A stretch of 64,000 nt of DNA from Oligoflexus tunisiensis (GCF_001748245.1 NZ_BDFO01000001.1:977345-1041344); one strand, 5' to 3'; counted from the first letter of the stretch, positions 15,883-26,347 are shown. Numbers and translations: made by a program. The notes: generated by a model from the sequence alone, not told the origin.

Positions 15883-18800
15883 TCAGAAGTTGTAGAAGAT
15901 ACCGATTTGCAGTTTCCACACGGATTCCAAAAGACGCACGGAATCGGGTTCAGTCTTGCGCAAATTGCTATAGATATAGCGGTTGGTCACGGCATCGTAG
16001 CCGACATCCGTGACGGCTGCCATGTAAGGGAAGTCGACCTGCTTCACCTGGCCCCAGTTCTTGTTGAGGAAGTTGGGCAGGTTCACAATATCGAACACGA
16101 TGCGAGCCTTGCCGGTCTCACCGTAACCTGGCAAATCCTGAGACAGACGCATGTCGAGTTTTTGCACCCAGTCGCTGAAGAAGGCATTCCGTGGTGCCAC
16201 GCGTCCACGATATTTGTCGAGACCATACTTATTCAGGAAGGCATTGAACGCCCCTTCGTCGATGTCCTGCAGGATCACGTCGCTGCCATCGCCTCGCGGC
16301 ACATAAAAGAGCATACGGTTGCGGCCGGAGAAGGCCGAGCTTTCGCCATACATGCGACCGAGGGTGTCGCGGTTACCACCCATGGTAAAGCTATAGGGTT
16401 GACCGGAGCGGCGTTCAAAGAAGAAGTTCACGCTTGAAGTGAGATCCTCGAAGAAGCTGGTTTCATAGCCGGTGCTCACGATGAAACGGTGTTTGGTTTC
16501 ATAGATCGAACGATCAAGTCCAGGATTATTGGGATCATCGCCAATGGCAACTATTCCATAGTTACTGGTCGAGACGGAACTCGTGCCCGGATTTACTTCC
16601 TGAACATCCTGCCAGGCGTAGGACGTGGACACATTCCAGCCGTTATCAAAGCGCTTATAGAGACTCATGCTGGCGGTATGACCGTAGCCTTTGTCCGTGT
16701 TGGTCATCAACATATCGTGGCCGCGGTTGACATTGAATTCCTCGCCAAACGTGGTGGAAGCCGGCGTGGTGTCGTAAATGGGGCGGCCGTCCGGAGCGGT
16801 GGCGGTCGGCAGGTTGTGCGGAAAGCTTGGATTGTTGCGCCGCAGATCCTTCCAAAGGAGACCATAACGGGTGCGCGTGTAGGTGTAACTCATGTCGAAC
16901 ATCACGTCGTCGATGACATCGGGAATGTCGAACTTATAATCGAAGCCGGCCTGGAACTTGTAGGACTGAGGAATTTTGAAATTCGGATCGAGTGCATCGA
17001 CGTTGCCATCACCAGGAACAAGTTGGGACGTAATGGATTCAGGAATATTGCGGCCATCAAACCCAGCCATGGTCGCTGCATCGGTGGTCGTGAATTGGTC
17101 CACGGTTACGCCATCGTTGGTATAGCTGTTGGAAAGCCAGACCGCTGGTGTTCCCCCGCCGAAAAGCCCAAAGCCACCGCGGAATCGTAGATCTTCGTTG
17201 GCTTTATAGGCCAGAGCAAGACGGGGCAGGATAGCCTGCTTGCCGGAAATATCCTCGGTGTTGCTGAAACCATAGCGATTCACAAAATTTTCGTTCAGGG
17301 TGATATCGCCACTCGCGCTGTAAAGTTCAGTGCGGACACCAGCGCGTGCGGTGAGGCGTGGGGTCAGCTGCCATTCATCCTGCAGGAAGATGGTGGACAC
17401 ACTGTATCCCCAGTCCGCTGCCGCATCATGGGGATTGTTGGTGATGGCATTGCTGTATTGAAAGCGTGAAGGAGCCCGGGCTTCGAACTCAGCAAGGCTA
17501 TCGTAGGCGACCACCCCCTGACTGCTGGGAACGAAGAGGTTATAGATATCGATTTGCTCCACCTGAACACCGCCCGTGATGAGATGCTCATCCAGGAGAT
17601 AGTTGACTTCCGCAGCAATGATGTTGCTCGAGTTTTCCAGTTCATTGGCATGGCGGGAACGGTCGGGGCCGATGAAAATGGATCCTTCGGCCTCCGTTTT
17701 GATCTCGGCCTCCATAAAATCATTGCCATGCAGCGGCTCCTGCTCGGTCTTCACCTGTTTGTTGCTGATCTCGACTTTGGTTGAGAGGGCCTCCGACCAG
17801 TCGGAGAAGAGTCGCAGGGACATGTTGTCCATGGTATCGGTTCGTTCATAGGAATAGGAAGTCAGGTAGAGGTTGCGCTCGCTGGCCCCGCCTGCGTTGT
17901 AGTTATTGCCTTGGGCTCTTTGATATTTGGCCTCCAGGCGATGATCGTCGTTGATTTTATAATCCAGTTTCAAGAGACCCTTCAGATCCTTTTCCTGCTG
18001 GCTCTGGGAGGGAACGCCCGCATCGAAACCGTAAACCCGGCTGGCGATATCCTGCACCTGGGCCACTTCATCGACCGTCACGCGTTCCACTTGAAAGGGC
18101 TTGCCTGAACCCATGGCCCCCACCGTGGACGGTGAGGTAGCGGTCAAACCTTCGATGTTGGCGAAGAAATACAGTTTTTCTTCCAGAATGGGACCGCTGA
18201 GTGAGAGGCCCAGGCGGTTTTCTTCAAAGTCGGATTTATAGGTCTTGTCCTTGGTTTTGCGGCCGGTCAGACCATCGGTTTGGCGGGTGTAAAGGACGGA
18301 ACCTTCGAATTCATCCGTTCCGGATTTGGTGATGACGTTGATGCCACCGCCCAGGAAGTTGCCATAGCGGACATCAAAGGGCGAGCGTTCCACGGAAATT
18401 TCCTGGACCGCCTGCAGAGAGATGGGACTTCTTTGGGTGGGATAGCCATTGAAATTAAGGCCGAAGGAATCGTCCTGCCGCATGCCATCGACGGTGATGC
18501 TGTTGAATCGATTGTTGGCACCGCCGACGCTGAGGCGGCCGTTATCGACCACGGCATCCGGAGAACGGCGGATGATATCCTTCAGATCCTGATTCACGGA
18601 AGGTGTCGCCTGAATATCGCTGCTGAAGAAGGACGCCTTGGATGATGTCTGGACCTCACGGGCGGCGGTGACTCGCATGACCTCAGCCTTGCCGAGGGTG
18701 AAAATGTCACCCGTATTGTTACCGGCATTCAATTGAATGCCTTCACGCGTCACCTCCTGCAGGCCTTCCTTCGTGGCTTTCAGGGAGTAGGGTCCGCCGA

Positions 18801-19071
18801 CGCGCAGGCCAGTAAACGCAAATTGACCATTGGTCGTCGTCAGAGCCTGCTTGCGAACCTGGGCCGCCGGGAATTCAAGGACCACCTCCGCGCCTTCCAC
18901 GGGCTTGCCTTCGGCGTCCACTACCGTTCCGCGATAGCTGGCTGAAGTCATCTGAGCCCAGGCTTCCCGGGTTGTCCCGAGCAGGGTCAGACAGCTGAGT
19001 AAAATTATGAGCCAGGCCGGAAGCCCTGGCATCACCCGAGTCCTTGCATGCAAACGACTATCCTGAAGCAT
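15883..19071 (-). CDS. Oar-like TonB-dependent outer-membrane receptor
   Basis: This large beta-barrel receptor has 1062 residues from the chosen start. A signal peptide (AWLIILLSCLTLLG) is followed by a carboxypeptidase-regulatory-like beta-sandwich (YRGTVVDAEGKPVEGAEV). The plug domain comes next (DLKDIIRRSPDAVVDNGRLS; GGGINVITKSG) and then the 22-strand barrel ending in the aromatic GIFYNF needed for BAM insertion. The architecture matches Oar/SusC-like receptors of myxobacteria and relatives. ATG 19071 is preferred over 19131 because GAAGGGA lies upstream and the signal then begins sooner. No TonB, ExbB or ExbD gene is nearby. The ligand is unknown. Confidence 0.9.
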   Translation of the reverse strand: MLQDSRLHARTRVMPGLPAWLIILLSCLTLLGTTREAWAQMTSASYRGTVVDAEGKPVEGAEVVLEFPAAQVRKQALTTTNGQFAFTGLRVGGPYSLKATKEGLQEVTREGIQLNAGNNTGDIFTLGKAEVMRVTAAREVQTSSKASFFSSDIQATPSVNQDLKDIIRRSPDAVVDNGRLSVGGANNRFNSITVDGMRQDDSFGLNFNGYPTQRSPISLQAVQEISVERSPFDVRYGNFLGGGINVITKSGTDEFEGSVLYTRQTDGLTGRKTKDKTYKSDFEENRLGLSLSGPILEEKLYFFANIEGLTATSPSTVGAMGSGKPFQVERVTVDEVAQVQDIASRVYGFDAGVPSQSQQEKDLKGLLKLDYKINDDHRLEAKYQRAQGNNYNAGGASERNLYLTSYSYERTDTMDNMSLRLFSDWSEALSTKVEISNKQVKTEQEPLHGNDFMEAEIKTEAEGSIFIGPDRSRHANELENSSNIIAAEVNYLLDEHLITGGVQVEQIDIYNLFVPSSQGVVAYDSLAEFEARAPSRFQYSNAITNNPHDAAADWGYSVSTIFLQDEWQLTPRLTARAGVRTELYSASGDITLNENFVNRYGFSNTEDISGKQAILPRLALAYKANEDLRFRGGFGLFGGGTPAVWLSNSYTNDGVTVDQFTTTDAATMAGFDGRNIPESITSQLVPGDGNVDALDPNFKIPQSYKFQAGFDYKFDIPDVIDDVMFDMSYTYTRTRYGLLWKDLRRNNPSFPHNLPTATAPDGRPIYDTTPASTTFGEEFNVNRGHDMLMTNTDKGYGHTASMSLYKRFDNGWNVSTSYAWQDVQEVNPGTSSVSTSNYGIVAIGDDPNNPGLDRSIYETKHRFIVSTGYETSFFEDLTSSVNFFFERRSGQPYSFTMGGNRDTLGRMYGESSAFSGRNRMLFYVPRGDGSDVILQDIDEGAFNAFLNKYGLDKYRGRVAPRNAFFSDWVQKLDMRLSQDLPGYGETGKARIVFDIVNLPNFLNKNWGQVKQVDFPYMAAVTDVGYDAVTNRYIYSNLRKTEPDSVRLLESVWKLQIGIFYNF

Positions 19072-19220
19072 CAGACATCCCTTCGTAACTGGAACAGATA
19101 AAGAAGAGCGATTCTCATACAAGATACTCATACAAATGGGAAGGTCAAAAACCTAAGCTTCTCCGGGAGTTTTCTGTTAAAAGATTGGGTGTTTCTTCAC
19201 AGTCGTTTTTCATTTTGCGA

Positions 19221-19248
19221 AGAATAGACTCGTTTTAGATTATGTCAA
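19221..19248 (-). promoter_or_regulatory. Sigma-70-type promoter for the TonB receptor
   Basis: On the minus strand a consensus TTGACA (-35, 19243-19248) is followed after 16 bases by TATTCT (-10, 19221-19226). The transcript would have a leader of about 140 bases before ATG 19071. Confidence 0.65.
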
Positions 19249-19342
19249 TTGGGTGTAATCCGCCCGGAATGAAAGCTCTGGCTACCTGTCGCGCTTTTCA
19301 CTAAAATCCAGCGGCTGAGGGCAGACATAAGGACACATATAT

Positions 19343-21496
19343 ATGAGCAACTCCTATCGAACGGGCAGCAAGGATCTTTCGGCCTGGGAAAACCTCGCAC
19401 GCAAGGATCTGGGTTCCGCCCCTCTTGAATCATTGACAAGGCAGACACCGGAAGGTGTGCCGATCAAAGCTCTGTATACCGCCAGGGATTTGGAAAAGGT
19501 GGAGGCGCTCGATACCTTGCCAGGTTTTGCGCCCTATACCCGCGGACCAAGGGCCACCATGTATACCGTCAAGCCCTGGACCATTCGGCAGTATGCTGGT
19601 TTTTCAACGGCCGAGGAATCCAATGCCTTCTATCGGCAGAATCTCGCCGCAGGACAGATGGGTCTTTCGATCGCTTTCGATTTGGCCACCCACCGCGGTT
19701 ATGATTCGGATCATCCACGGGTGACCGGTGACGTGGGCAAGGCCGGTGTGGCGATCGATTCCGTAGAGGATATGAAAATCCTCTTCGATCAGATTCCGCT
19801 CGAGAAAATGAGCGTCTCGATGACGATGAATGGCGCGGTGATTCCCATTCTTGCAGCCTATATCGTGGCGGGTGAGGAGCAGGGAGTCAAGCCGGAAGAG
19901 CTTTCGGGCACGATTCAGAATGATATCCTGAAGGAATATATGGTGCGCAACACCTATATTTATCCGCCGGAACCGTCGATGCGCATCGTCGGGGATATTA
20001 TCGGCTATACCGCGCAGCGCATGCCACGCTTCAACAGCATCAGTATCAGCGGTTATCACATGCAGGAGGCCGGGGCGAATTCCGCCATCGAGCTGGCTTT
20101 CACGCTGGGCGATGGCATTGAATATGTGCGGGCGGCGATAGCCCGTGGTTTGAAGGTTGATGAGTTTGCACCGCGCCTTTCGTTCTTTTTTGCGATCGGC
20201 ATGAATTTCTATATGGAAGTGGCCAAACTTCGGGCCGCGCGGACGCTTTGGTATAAACTCATGCAGCAGTTCAATCCGAAGGATCCTCGTTCCTCGATGC
20301 TGCGCACACACTGTCAAACGTCGGGCTATTCGTTGACCGAGCAGGATCCTTACAACAACATCATCCGTACCACGATCGAAGCTATGGCCTCGGTTTTTGG
20401 CGGAACCCAATCGCTGCATACCAACTCGTTTGATGAGGCGGTGAGTCTGCCTTCGAATTTTTCAGCCCGCCTGGCGCGTAATACGCAGCTGATCATCCAG
20501 GAGGAAACCGATATCTGCCATGTGGTGGACCCCTTTGGTGGCAGCTATTTCATGGAAACGCTGACGCAGGATCTGTTGAACGAAGCCGAACGCATTCTGC
20601 ATGAAGTGGAAGAGGCGGGCGGCATGGTCAAGGCGATTCAGCAGGGTTTTCCCAAGCTGAAGATCGAGGAAGCCGCAGCACGGAAACAGGCGCGCATCGA
20701 TTCCGGGCAGGATGTGATCGTTGGGGTGAACAAGTACCAGACCAAAGAGGAATCCAAGTTCGAGGTCCGGGATGTCGATAACACCAAGGTGCGTGAGCAG
20801 CAGGTGGCCCGTCTGCAGGAGATCCGCAAAACACGGGATGCCGCCCGGGTGAAAGCGGCTCTTGAGGCGTTGGAAGCCGGCGCGCGTGGCAACGGCAATC
20901 TGCTCGAACTCGCGGTGGACTGCATGCGGGCCCGTGCGACCGTGGGTGAGGTTTCGGATGCGATGCGTCGTGTCTTCGGTGAACATCGGGCCCCGATTCA
21001 ATCCGTCAGCGCGGTTTATGCAGCGGAGTACAAAATGAAGTCTGATTTTGATGATGCCCGTCAGGCCGTGGCCGCGTTTGCCGCAGAGGAAGGGCGTCAG
21101 CCGCGGATCCTGATCGCCAAACTGGGGCAGGATGGACATGACCGCGGCGCGAAGGTGATCGCGACCGGGTTCGCGGATTTGGGATTTGATGTCGATATCG
21201 GTCCTTTGTTTCAAACGCCGGAAGAGGCAGTGAAGCAGGCGATTGAAAACGATGTGCATGTGATCGGCATCTCCTCGCAGGCAGCCGCTCACAAGACGCT
21301 GGTTCCGCGTTTGATCGAACTTCTGAAGCAGCAGAAGGCCTCGGATATTGCCGTGGTTGTGGGGGGCATCATTCCGCAGCAGGACTATGAATTTCTCTTT
21401 CAAAACGGAGCGGCCGCGGTCTTTGGACCGGGAACACCCGTGCCGGCGGCGGCCGTGGAAACCCTGCAAGCCATCAAGCGGACGAGGAAGGGATGA
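19343..21496 (+). CDS. scpA: Methylmalonyl-CoA mutase, B12-dependent
   Basis: The enzyme converts (R)-methylmalonyl-CoA to succinyl-CoA, the last step of propionyl-CoA use. Residues about 20-545 are the TIM-barrel substrate domain ([37 protein letters not shown]). Residues about 585-715 are the cobalamin domain with [13 protein letters not shown], whose His is the lower Co ligand, and [15 protein letters not shown]. At 717 residues it has the length of a single-chain catalytic subunit. The next gene, meaB, overlaps its stop by 4 bases. No epimerase or propionyl-CoA carboxylase gene is in this window. Confidence 0.95.
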   Translation: MSNSYRTGSKDLSAWENLARKDLGSAPLESLTRQTPEGVPIKALYTARDLEKVEALDTLPGFAPYTRGPRATMYTVKPWTIRQYAGFSTAEESNAFYRQNLAAGQMGLSIAFDLATHRGYDSDHPRVTGDVGKAGVAIDSVEDMKILFDQIPLEKMSVSMTMNGAVIPILAAYIVAGEEQGVKPEELSGTIQNDILKEYMVRNTYIYPPEPSMRIVGDIIGYTAQRMPRFNSISISGYHMQEAGANSAIELAFTLGDGIEYVRAAIARGLKVDEFAPRLSFFFAIGMNFYMEVAKLRAARTLWYKLMQQFNPKDPRSSMLRTHCQTSGYSLTEQDPYNNIIRTTIEAMASVFGGTQSLHTNSFDEAVSLPSNFSARLARNTQLIIQEETDICHVVDPFGGSYFMETLTQDLLNEAERILHEVEEAGGMVKAIQQGFPKLKIEEAAARKQARIDSGQDVIVGVNKYQTKEESKFEVRDVDNTKVREQQVARLQEIRKTRDAARVKAALEALEAGARGNGNLLELAVDCMRARATVGEVSDAMRRVFGEHRAPIQSVSAVYAAEYKMKSDFDDARQAVAAFAAEEGRQPRILIAKLGQDGHDRGAKVIATGFADLGFDVDIGPLFQTPEEAVKQAIENDVHVIGISSQAAAHKTLVPRLIELLKQQKASDIAVVVGGIIPQQDYEFLFQNGAAAVFGPGTPVPAAAVETLQAIKRTRKG

Positions 21497-22476
21497 GCAT
21501 CGACCTGAAGGGTCTGGAGGCCGCGCTGATTTCCGGGGATCGGCGGGGACTGGCCAAGGCTTTGACCTTGATCGAGAGCCGGCGTCCGGAGCATCGTCTC
21601 CTCGCGGGCAAACTCCTCTCGGCCATCTATTCGAAGACCGGGCGCGCGAATCGTATCGGCATCACCGGCTCACCCGGTGTGGGGAAATCCACGTTCATCG
21701 AGGCCCTCGGCAAATTTTTTCTGCAGCAGGGTCATAAACTCGCCGTGCTGGCGATCGACCCAAGCTCTCCGCGTTCGCATGGAAGCATCCTGGGGGATAA
21801 AACGCGGATGGCGGAACTTGCCGTGCATCCGGATTGTTTCATCCGTCCGTCGCCGTCCGGTCTGTCCCTTGGCGGTGTGGCCCGTCGCACGCGGGAGTGC
21901 GTGCTGCTCTGCGAAGCGGCCGGGTACGATACGATCATGATTGAAACCGTCGGGGTGGGCCAGTCGGAGACGCTGGTGAGTTCGATGGTCGACATCTTCA
22001 TGTTTCTTCAGCTGCCCAATGCGGGGGATCAGCTGCAGGGGATTAAAAAAGGGATTCTGGAACTTGCGGACCTGGTCGTTGTCACCAAGGCGGATGGAGC
22101 GTTCGAACAGGCGGCGCGTCGCGCGAAGGTGGATCATGAGATGGCCCTGCATTACATGCAGCCGGACCCGGATCGGCTCCTGCCGCGCGTGATGATGTGC
22201 AGTGCGGTGGAGAAGAAGGGTTTGCATGAGATTTACGACACGATCCTTGGGAACCTGAAGATACTGTCCTCGGATGGACGTTTGCAAAAGAGACGGCAGC
22301 AGCAGCGGGAGCAGTGGTTCGAATCCGAACTGCATGATCAGCTGATGGATTCGCTTTTGCGGGATCGTGGGTTCAAAAGCAAGGTTCAGGAGTTGAAAGG
22401 CAAGGTGATGCACGGAACCATGGCGCCGACTGAGGCGGCTCAGCAGGCAATTTTGAAATTGAATCTGCCAGATTGA
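21493..22476 (+). CDS. meaB: MeaB-type G-protein chaperone of methylmalonyl-CoA mutase
   Basis: This GTPase gates cobalamin loading and protects the mutase from inactivation. It has the P-loop GSPGVGKST (about residue 58), [21 protein letters not shown] (about 85-110) containing the switch region, ETVGVGQSE (about 152) and the guanine-specificity motif VVTKADG (about 196). The length of 327 is typical of the ArgK/MeaB family. The ATGA overlap with the mutase shows translational coupling, which supports the assignment over other ArgK-like roles. Confidence 0.93.
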   Translation: MSIDLKGLEAALISGDRRGLAKALTLIESRRPEHRLLAGKLLSAIYSKTGRANRIGITGSPGVGKSTFIEALGKFFLQQGHKLAVLAIDPSSPRSHGSILGDKTRMAELAVHPDCFIRPSPSGLSLGGVARRTRECVLLCEAAGYDTIMIETVGVGQSETLVSSMVDIFMFLQLPNAGDQLQGIKKGILELADLVVVTKADGAFEQAARRAKVDHEMALHYMQPDPDRLLPRVMMCSAVEKKGLHEIYDTILGNLKILSSDGRLQKRRQQQREQWFESELHDQLMDSLLRDRGFKSKVQELKGKVMHGTMAPTEAAQQAILKLNLPD

Positions 22477-22593
22477 GGTATGATCAATATCGCTTATTCA
22501 TCGGACCGAGCCCTCACACAGTCTTTGTATCTTCCCTTTCCCCATCTGTTATAGTCATCCCAGGTTTAGACCTCAGATGAGAAGGGAAGCACT

Positions 22594-23973
22594 ATGATAG
22601 CAGATCGCTTGCTCAATGTTGTTCGCCCCAAAACGCCTGATTTTGTCCCCGGACCTCGCTACTACACGCCTCTGAAATTCCTGAACGAAATGAACCGCGA
22701 TCCACTGGGTTTCCTCACCCGCATGCAAAAGGAATATGGGGATGTCGTGCGGATGCCATTTGCTCTGGCTCCGATTTATCTCGTCACTCAGCCGGATCTT
22801 CTCGGACGGATCCTCCTGAACACCGAGAAGAACAATCGCAAATCGCTTGGCTATCGGCGCCTGAAACCCTTGCTCGGAGAAGGCCTGCTGACCAGCGGCG
22901 GGGATCTGTGGCGGACGCAGCGGCGCCTGGCCAATCCCGAGTTTCATCAGAAGGCGATTCATGGGTTTTTTGATGTGGTTCAGGAAGAGTGCCTGAAACT
23001 TGTGGAGGAGCTGGATCAAAGGATCAAGACCAATCCGCTCGTGAATATTTCGGATGAAATGTCCCGACTCACCTTTACCATCATTGTGCGGATCCTGTTT
23101 TCCATCAACATGCATGATCGCGCGCAGGATGTGAAACAGGCGCTCCGGGTTCTGCAGGACTATGCCCACTTTCTCTTCTATTCGGTTTGGACGCTGCCGA
23201 TGACCGTTCCCACACCCGGGAATTTGAAGGCAAAGAAAGCGATCCAGGATCTTGACCAGATCGTGTATCAGATCATCAGCGAACATCGCGCCCATCCCGA
23301 TCGCTATCAGGATCTGCTCTCGCAGTATCTGAAGAGCGTCGACGAGGAATCCGGCACCGGCATGACCGACAAGCTTCTGCGGGATGAGGTCACGACGTTG
23401 ATGCTGGCGGGACATGAAACGACGGCCATTACGCTGTCCTATGCCTTTGAACTTCTGGCAAAAAATCCTCGCTGCGTCGAGAACCTGAACCTCGAATATG
23501 CAGCGTTGCCCCAATCGACCTTGTCCATGAGCGATCTGCCGAATCTGGAGTACACCCAGAACGTGTTTTCCGAAGCCATGCGTCTTTATCCGGCAGCCTG
23601 GGCCATCGGTCGGGAAGCAACCGAGGATATTGAATTTCAGGACTATCGTTTTGCGAGCGGCAGCACCTTTATCTGTGTTCAGTATCTGACCCATCGCCAT
23701 CCCAAATACTGGCCGCGGCCCGAAGTCTTTCGTCCCGAACGATTTTCCGCCGAGGAATCCAAGGGGCGGCATCCTTTTGCCTACTTTCCGTTTGGAGCGG
23801 GACAAAGGTCGTGCATCGGTTCAAGCCTGGCCCGCTTCGAAGCCCAGATCATTCTGGCGACACTCATGCGGCATTTCAAAATGGAGGCGGTCAAGGACGC
23901 TCCTTATACCATCAAACCACTCATCACCCTGGTCGCAGATCCTGGTATTACGCTGCGACTAAGTCGGCGGTGA
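22594..23973 (+). CDS. Cytochrome P450
   Basis: This haem monooxygenase has 459 residues. The I-helix oxygen-binding motif is AGHETTAIT (about residue 271), the K-helix ExxR is EAMRLYP (about 330), PERFSAEES follows (about 383), and the haem loop FGAGQRSCIGSSLARFE (about 404-420) contains the thiolate Cys. The sequence style resembles CYP102/CYP4-type fatty-acid or alkane hydroxylases; the substrate cannot be read from sequence. There is no fused reductase. A TATAGT -10-like box preceded by TG lies at 22550-22555, and GAAGGGA precedes the ATG. Confidence 0.93.
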   Translation: MIADRLLNVVRPKTPDFVPGPRYYTPLKFLNEMNRDPLGFLTRMQKEYGDVVRMPFALAPIYLVTQPDLLGRILLNTEKNNRKSLGYRRLKPLLGEGLLTSGGDLWRTQRRLANPEFHQKAIHGFFDVVQEECLKLVEELDQRIKTNPLVNISDEMSRLTFTIIVRILFSINMHDRAQDVKQALRVLQDYAHFLFYSVWTLPMTVPTPGNLKAKKAIQDLDQIVYQIISEHRAHPDRYQDLLSQYLKSVDEESGTGMTDKLLRDEVTTLMLAGHETTAITLSYAFELLAKNPRCVENLNLEYAALPQSTLSMSDLPNLEYTQNVFSEAMRLYPAAWAIGREATEDIEFQDYRFASGSTFICVQYLTHRHPKYWPRPEVFRPERFSAEESKGRHPFAYFPFGAGQRSCIGSSLARFEAQIILATLMRHFKMEAVKDAPYTIKPLITLVADPGITLRLSRR

Positions 23974-24126
23974 ACAGAAATTATCGGTCCGGGACCAGGA
24001 AAAAATCAAACGATTCCAAGGTTATGGCGCCCCTCTTGGGAAAGGGTTAGGGCGGCGCCGGCTTTTACCGATAGGATTATAACGCTTTCTTTTTCAAAAC
24101 ATACGACCCGTATGAAAGGTGCTGAC

Positions 24127-25212
24127 GTGAATCTTCATCGCTTCACATGGCTGGTAATTCTCGGCTCGCTTCTGGCTTGCCAGAAAGATCGTGTGCTGAA
24201 GCCTGATGCGACGGCCAGCGCCACGACGGGTCGTTTGGAAGAAAAAAATATCGACAGGGAACAGCCGGAGTATGAAGCCGACGCCCCGGTAGATGAAAGT
24301 GTGAACATTCCTGCGCCTATCACCGGCGCCTATCTTGTTTGCGCCAGGCTTTCCACCGATACCACGGGCCTGCAGCAACAGGTCGGCTGCCGCGTTGAGG
24401 CTGATGGCGGCGTGGTGGAGAATTTCAAAGCCCGGGCGGAAAAAATCTCCTGGACCTATCAGACCCAGGGTTCCGCCGTGGATATCAAAGTTCTGGACGA
24501 AGAAAACAATCGGGACTGGCTGGTCATGTTCAACATTCAGGCTGATGCAGCCGCCATCGAATCGAAAGTTACGTTTGACGTCGCCTTTACCGCTGATGGC
24601 CTGGCGACCTCGGTTAAGACTGAGCTTGTGATGATCTGGAATGAAGATTGCGCTCTGCCACCTATCCAGTTCGAAAGTCTGGGTGAAAAGGTCGGCGTAG
24701 GCATCGCGGTGTCCGATCAGTTCCGTGTGAGTCATGGTGTGCGTTTCTCCACGTTGACAGGCGCACCTGTGTTGCTCGCCCTTTACAATCAGCCCAATGC
24801 CAATCCTCTGGGATACTTTGGAGGGCCGAATAACACCGGCAACTTCCTGCAGACCAACCAGACCGGTGGCAAGTTCTTTATCACCGATCGCCATAGACAG
24901 GCGGAAACCACCGAAACTCTGGTGATGGACTACGATCGTCCGGTGAAAGAGGCCAGTCTGGATCTGGTGGATGTCGACTTCTCGGAAACCTATGTGATCC
25001 GCGCGCTGAATGCGCAGAGTCAGATCGTGGATGAGATCCAGGTCCAGGCTTCCGTGGCCGGGCCCCGGGATGGCCAGTTGAGCCGCTTTGTGGTGCGGAC
25101 CCCCGACGGTTCGAACACGATCACCCGACTGCAAATCTACGGTTTCAATCCTCCTGGCGCCACGGGGATTGGCTTTGGTATCGATAATATTGCCCCGCGC
25201 TGCGGAAAATAA
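24127..25212 (+). CDS. Secreted lipoprotein, paralogue of the DM9 lipoprotein N-domain
   Basis: The signal peptide ends in a lipobox (LGSLLAC). Residues about 60-165 (ITGAYLVCARL ... ISWTYQTQG) match the corresponding domain of the protein at 8682-9800, including spacing to a Cys after about 20 residues. Residues about 180-361 differ: this half begins after a Cys-containing segment (WNEDCALPP) and contains GGPNNTGNFLQTNQTGGKFF and a beta-rich end with IGFGIDNIAPRC. It has the feel of a carbohydrate- or ligand-binding beta-sandwich. GTG 24127 is chosen for its AAGG site; ATG 24112 is possible. Function unknown. Confidence 0.6.
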   Translation: MNLHRFTWLVILGSLLACQKDRVLKPDATASATTGRLEEKNIDREQPEYEADAPVDESVNIPAPITGAYLVCARLSTDTTGLQQQVGCRVEADGGVVENFKARAEKISWTYQTQGSAVDIKVLDEENNRDWLVMFNIQADAAAIESKVTFDVAFTADGLATSVKTELVMIWNEDCALPPIQFESLGEKVGVGIAVSDQFRVSHGVRFSTLTGAPVLLALYNQPNANPLGYFGGPNNTGNFLQTNQTGGKFFITDRHRQAETTETLVMDYDRPVKEASLDLVDVDFSETYVIRALNAQSQIVDEIQVQASVAGPRDGQLSRFVVRTPDGSNTITRLQIYGFNPPGATGIGFGIDNIAPRCGK

Positions 25213-25233
25213 CCCGATTCCTCTTTGAAGATG

Positions 25234-25284
25234 CACTCAGTCCCGGCTATAAAAGGACGCCGCCCCGTGCGGCGTGACTGAGTG
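25234..25284 (+). promoter_or_regulatory. Nested hairpin leader ahead of the threonine aldolase gene
   Basis: CACTCAGTC (25234-25242) pairs perfectly with GACTGAGTG (25276-25284). Inside, ACGCCGC (25257-25263) pairs with GCGGCGT (25269-25275) and abuts the outer helix, leaving a 14-base one-sided bulge containing TATAAAAGG. The element ends 24 bases before the start codon. It may be a terminator of the upstream gene or a structured regulatory leader. Confidence 0.5.
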
Positions 25285-25308
25285 AATCCCCGTCGACGAG
25301 GACAATCC

Positions 25309-26319
25309 ATGAAAAGCTTTGGCAGCGATAATCACTCCGGTGTCCATCCGGCCGTTCTCACCGCCATTCAGGAGGCCAATACCGGGCATCAGCCAGCCTA
25401 TGGTGCGGATTCTGTCACCGAGGAGGCGCGTCGGCTCTTTCGGCAAACCTTTGGACCGGACGCTGAGGTGTTTTTCGTCTTTACGGGAACCGCGGCCAAC
25501 ACCCTGGCCCTTCGCGCGTTGTGCCGGCCCTTTGAGGCCGTGGTGGCCACCTCTGCGGCGCATCTTAATGAGGATGAATGCGGAGCTCCCGAGTATGTGG
25601 CGGGGAACAAAATCCTCGCGTTCCCGCCTGTGGAAGGCAAGCTTTCCCTGGATGTGATCGACCGTCTGAGGATCAATCCCCATGATCCCCATCGCGTGGT
25701 GCCGCGTCTGGTGACGCTCACGCAGGCGACGGAACTGGGAACGGTTTACAGCCTGGACGAACTCCGGGCGATCACCGAGCGTGCGCACGCCCGCGGGCTC
25801 CTGGTGCATATGGATGGGGCGCGCCTGGCGAATGCCGCGGTGCACCTGGGCTGTGAACTTGCGGATGTGACGACGGCGGTGGGAATCGATGCGCTCAGTT
25901 TCGGCGGCACTAAAAATGGCCTTCTTTGTGCGGAAGCGCTGGTCTTTTTAAAGCCTGACCTCGCCCCATCGTTTGCCTTTATCCGCAAACAGAGCATGCA
26001 GCTGGCCTCGAAAATGCGTTATCTTTCCTGTCAGTTTCTTCCCTATCTGCAGGATCAGCTTTGGAAAAAAAATGCCGGGCAGGCGAATGCCATGGCTCTT
26101 TATCTGCGGGAACGCCTGAGCCAACTGCCGGGCTGCGAGATCCCTTATCCGACCCAGGCCAACGAAGTCTTCGCCGTTCTCCCGCCGCCGATCGCGAAGA
26201 TTATGCAGGAGAAAGCCCGGGCCTATGCCTGGGATGGGGATTTGCATCGTTTTGTGACTTCATTTGATACGATGAAGGAAGATGTGGATGCTTTGTTCGT
26301 AGGATCAGGGACGCCATGA
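25309..26319 (+). CDS. ltaE: Low-specificity L-threonine aldolase family enzyme (PLP)
   Basis: This PLP-dependent fold-type I enzyme cleaves threonine or allo-threonine to glycine and acetaldehyde. The N-terminus SFGSDNHSGVHPAVL matches the family start (SDN-x-SG-x-HP). GTAANTLALRAL (about residue 62) contacts PLP phosphate, HMDGARLANA (about 167) contains the Asp that pairs with the pyridine nitrogen, and LSFGGTKNG (about 197) contains the Schiff-base Lys. The length of 336 is normal. ATG 25309 has GAGGA 6-7 bases upstream. A stem-loop leader precedes the gene and a hairpin overlaps its stop. Confidence 0.88.
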   Translation: MKSFGSDNHSGVHPAVLTAIQEANTGHQPAYGADSVTEEARRLFRQTFGPDAEVFFVFTGTAANTLALRALCRPFEAVVATSAAHLNEDECGAPEYVAGNKILAFPPVEGKLSLDVIDRLRINPHDPHRVVPRLVTLTQATELGTVYSLDELRAITERAHARGLLVHMDGARLANAAVHLGCELADVTTAVGIDALSFGGTKNGLLCAEALVFLKPDLAPSFAFIRKQSMQLASKMRYLSCQFLPYLQDQLWKKNAGQANAMALYLRERLSQLPGCEIPYPTQANEVFAVLPPPIAKIMQEKARAYAWDGDLHRFVTSFDTMKEDVDALFVGSGTP

Positions 26320-26339
26320 TGCGTTTCATCAGGCGTCCC
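26308..26339. terminator. Bidirectional hairpin between convergent genes
   Basis: GGGACGCC pairs with GGCGTCCC, extended by TGATG/CATCA with a single A bulge and a CGTTT loop. It overlaps the end of the aldolase gene and stops just before the convergent lipoprotein gene. Confidence 0.65.
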
Positions 26340-26347
26340 GATGTCAA

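Noticed and set aside
16489-17190. 233-codon plus-strand frame
   Set aside because: Antisense to the TonB receptor barrel, which has full family motifs.
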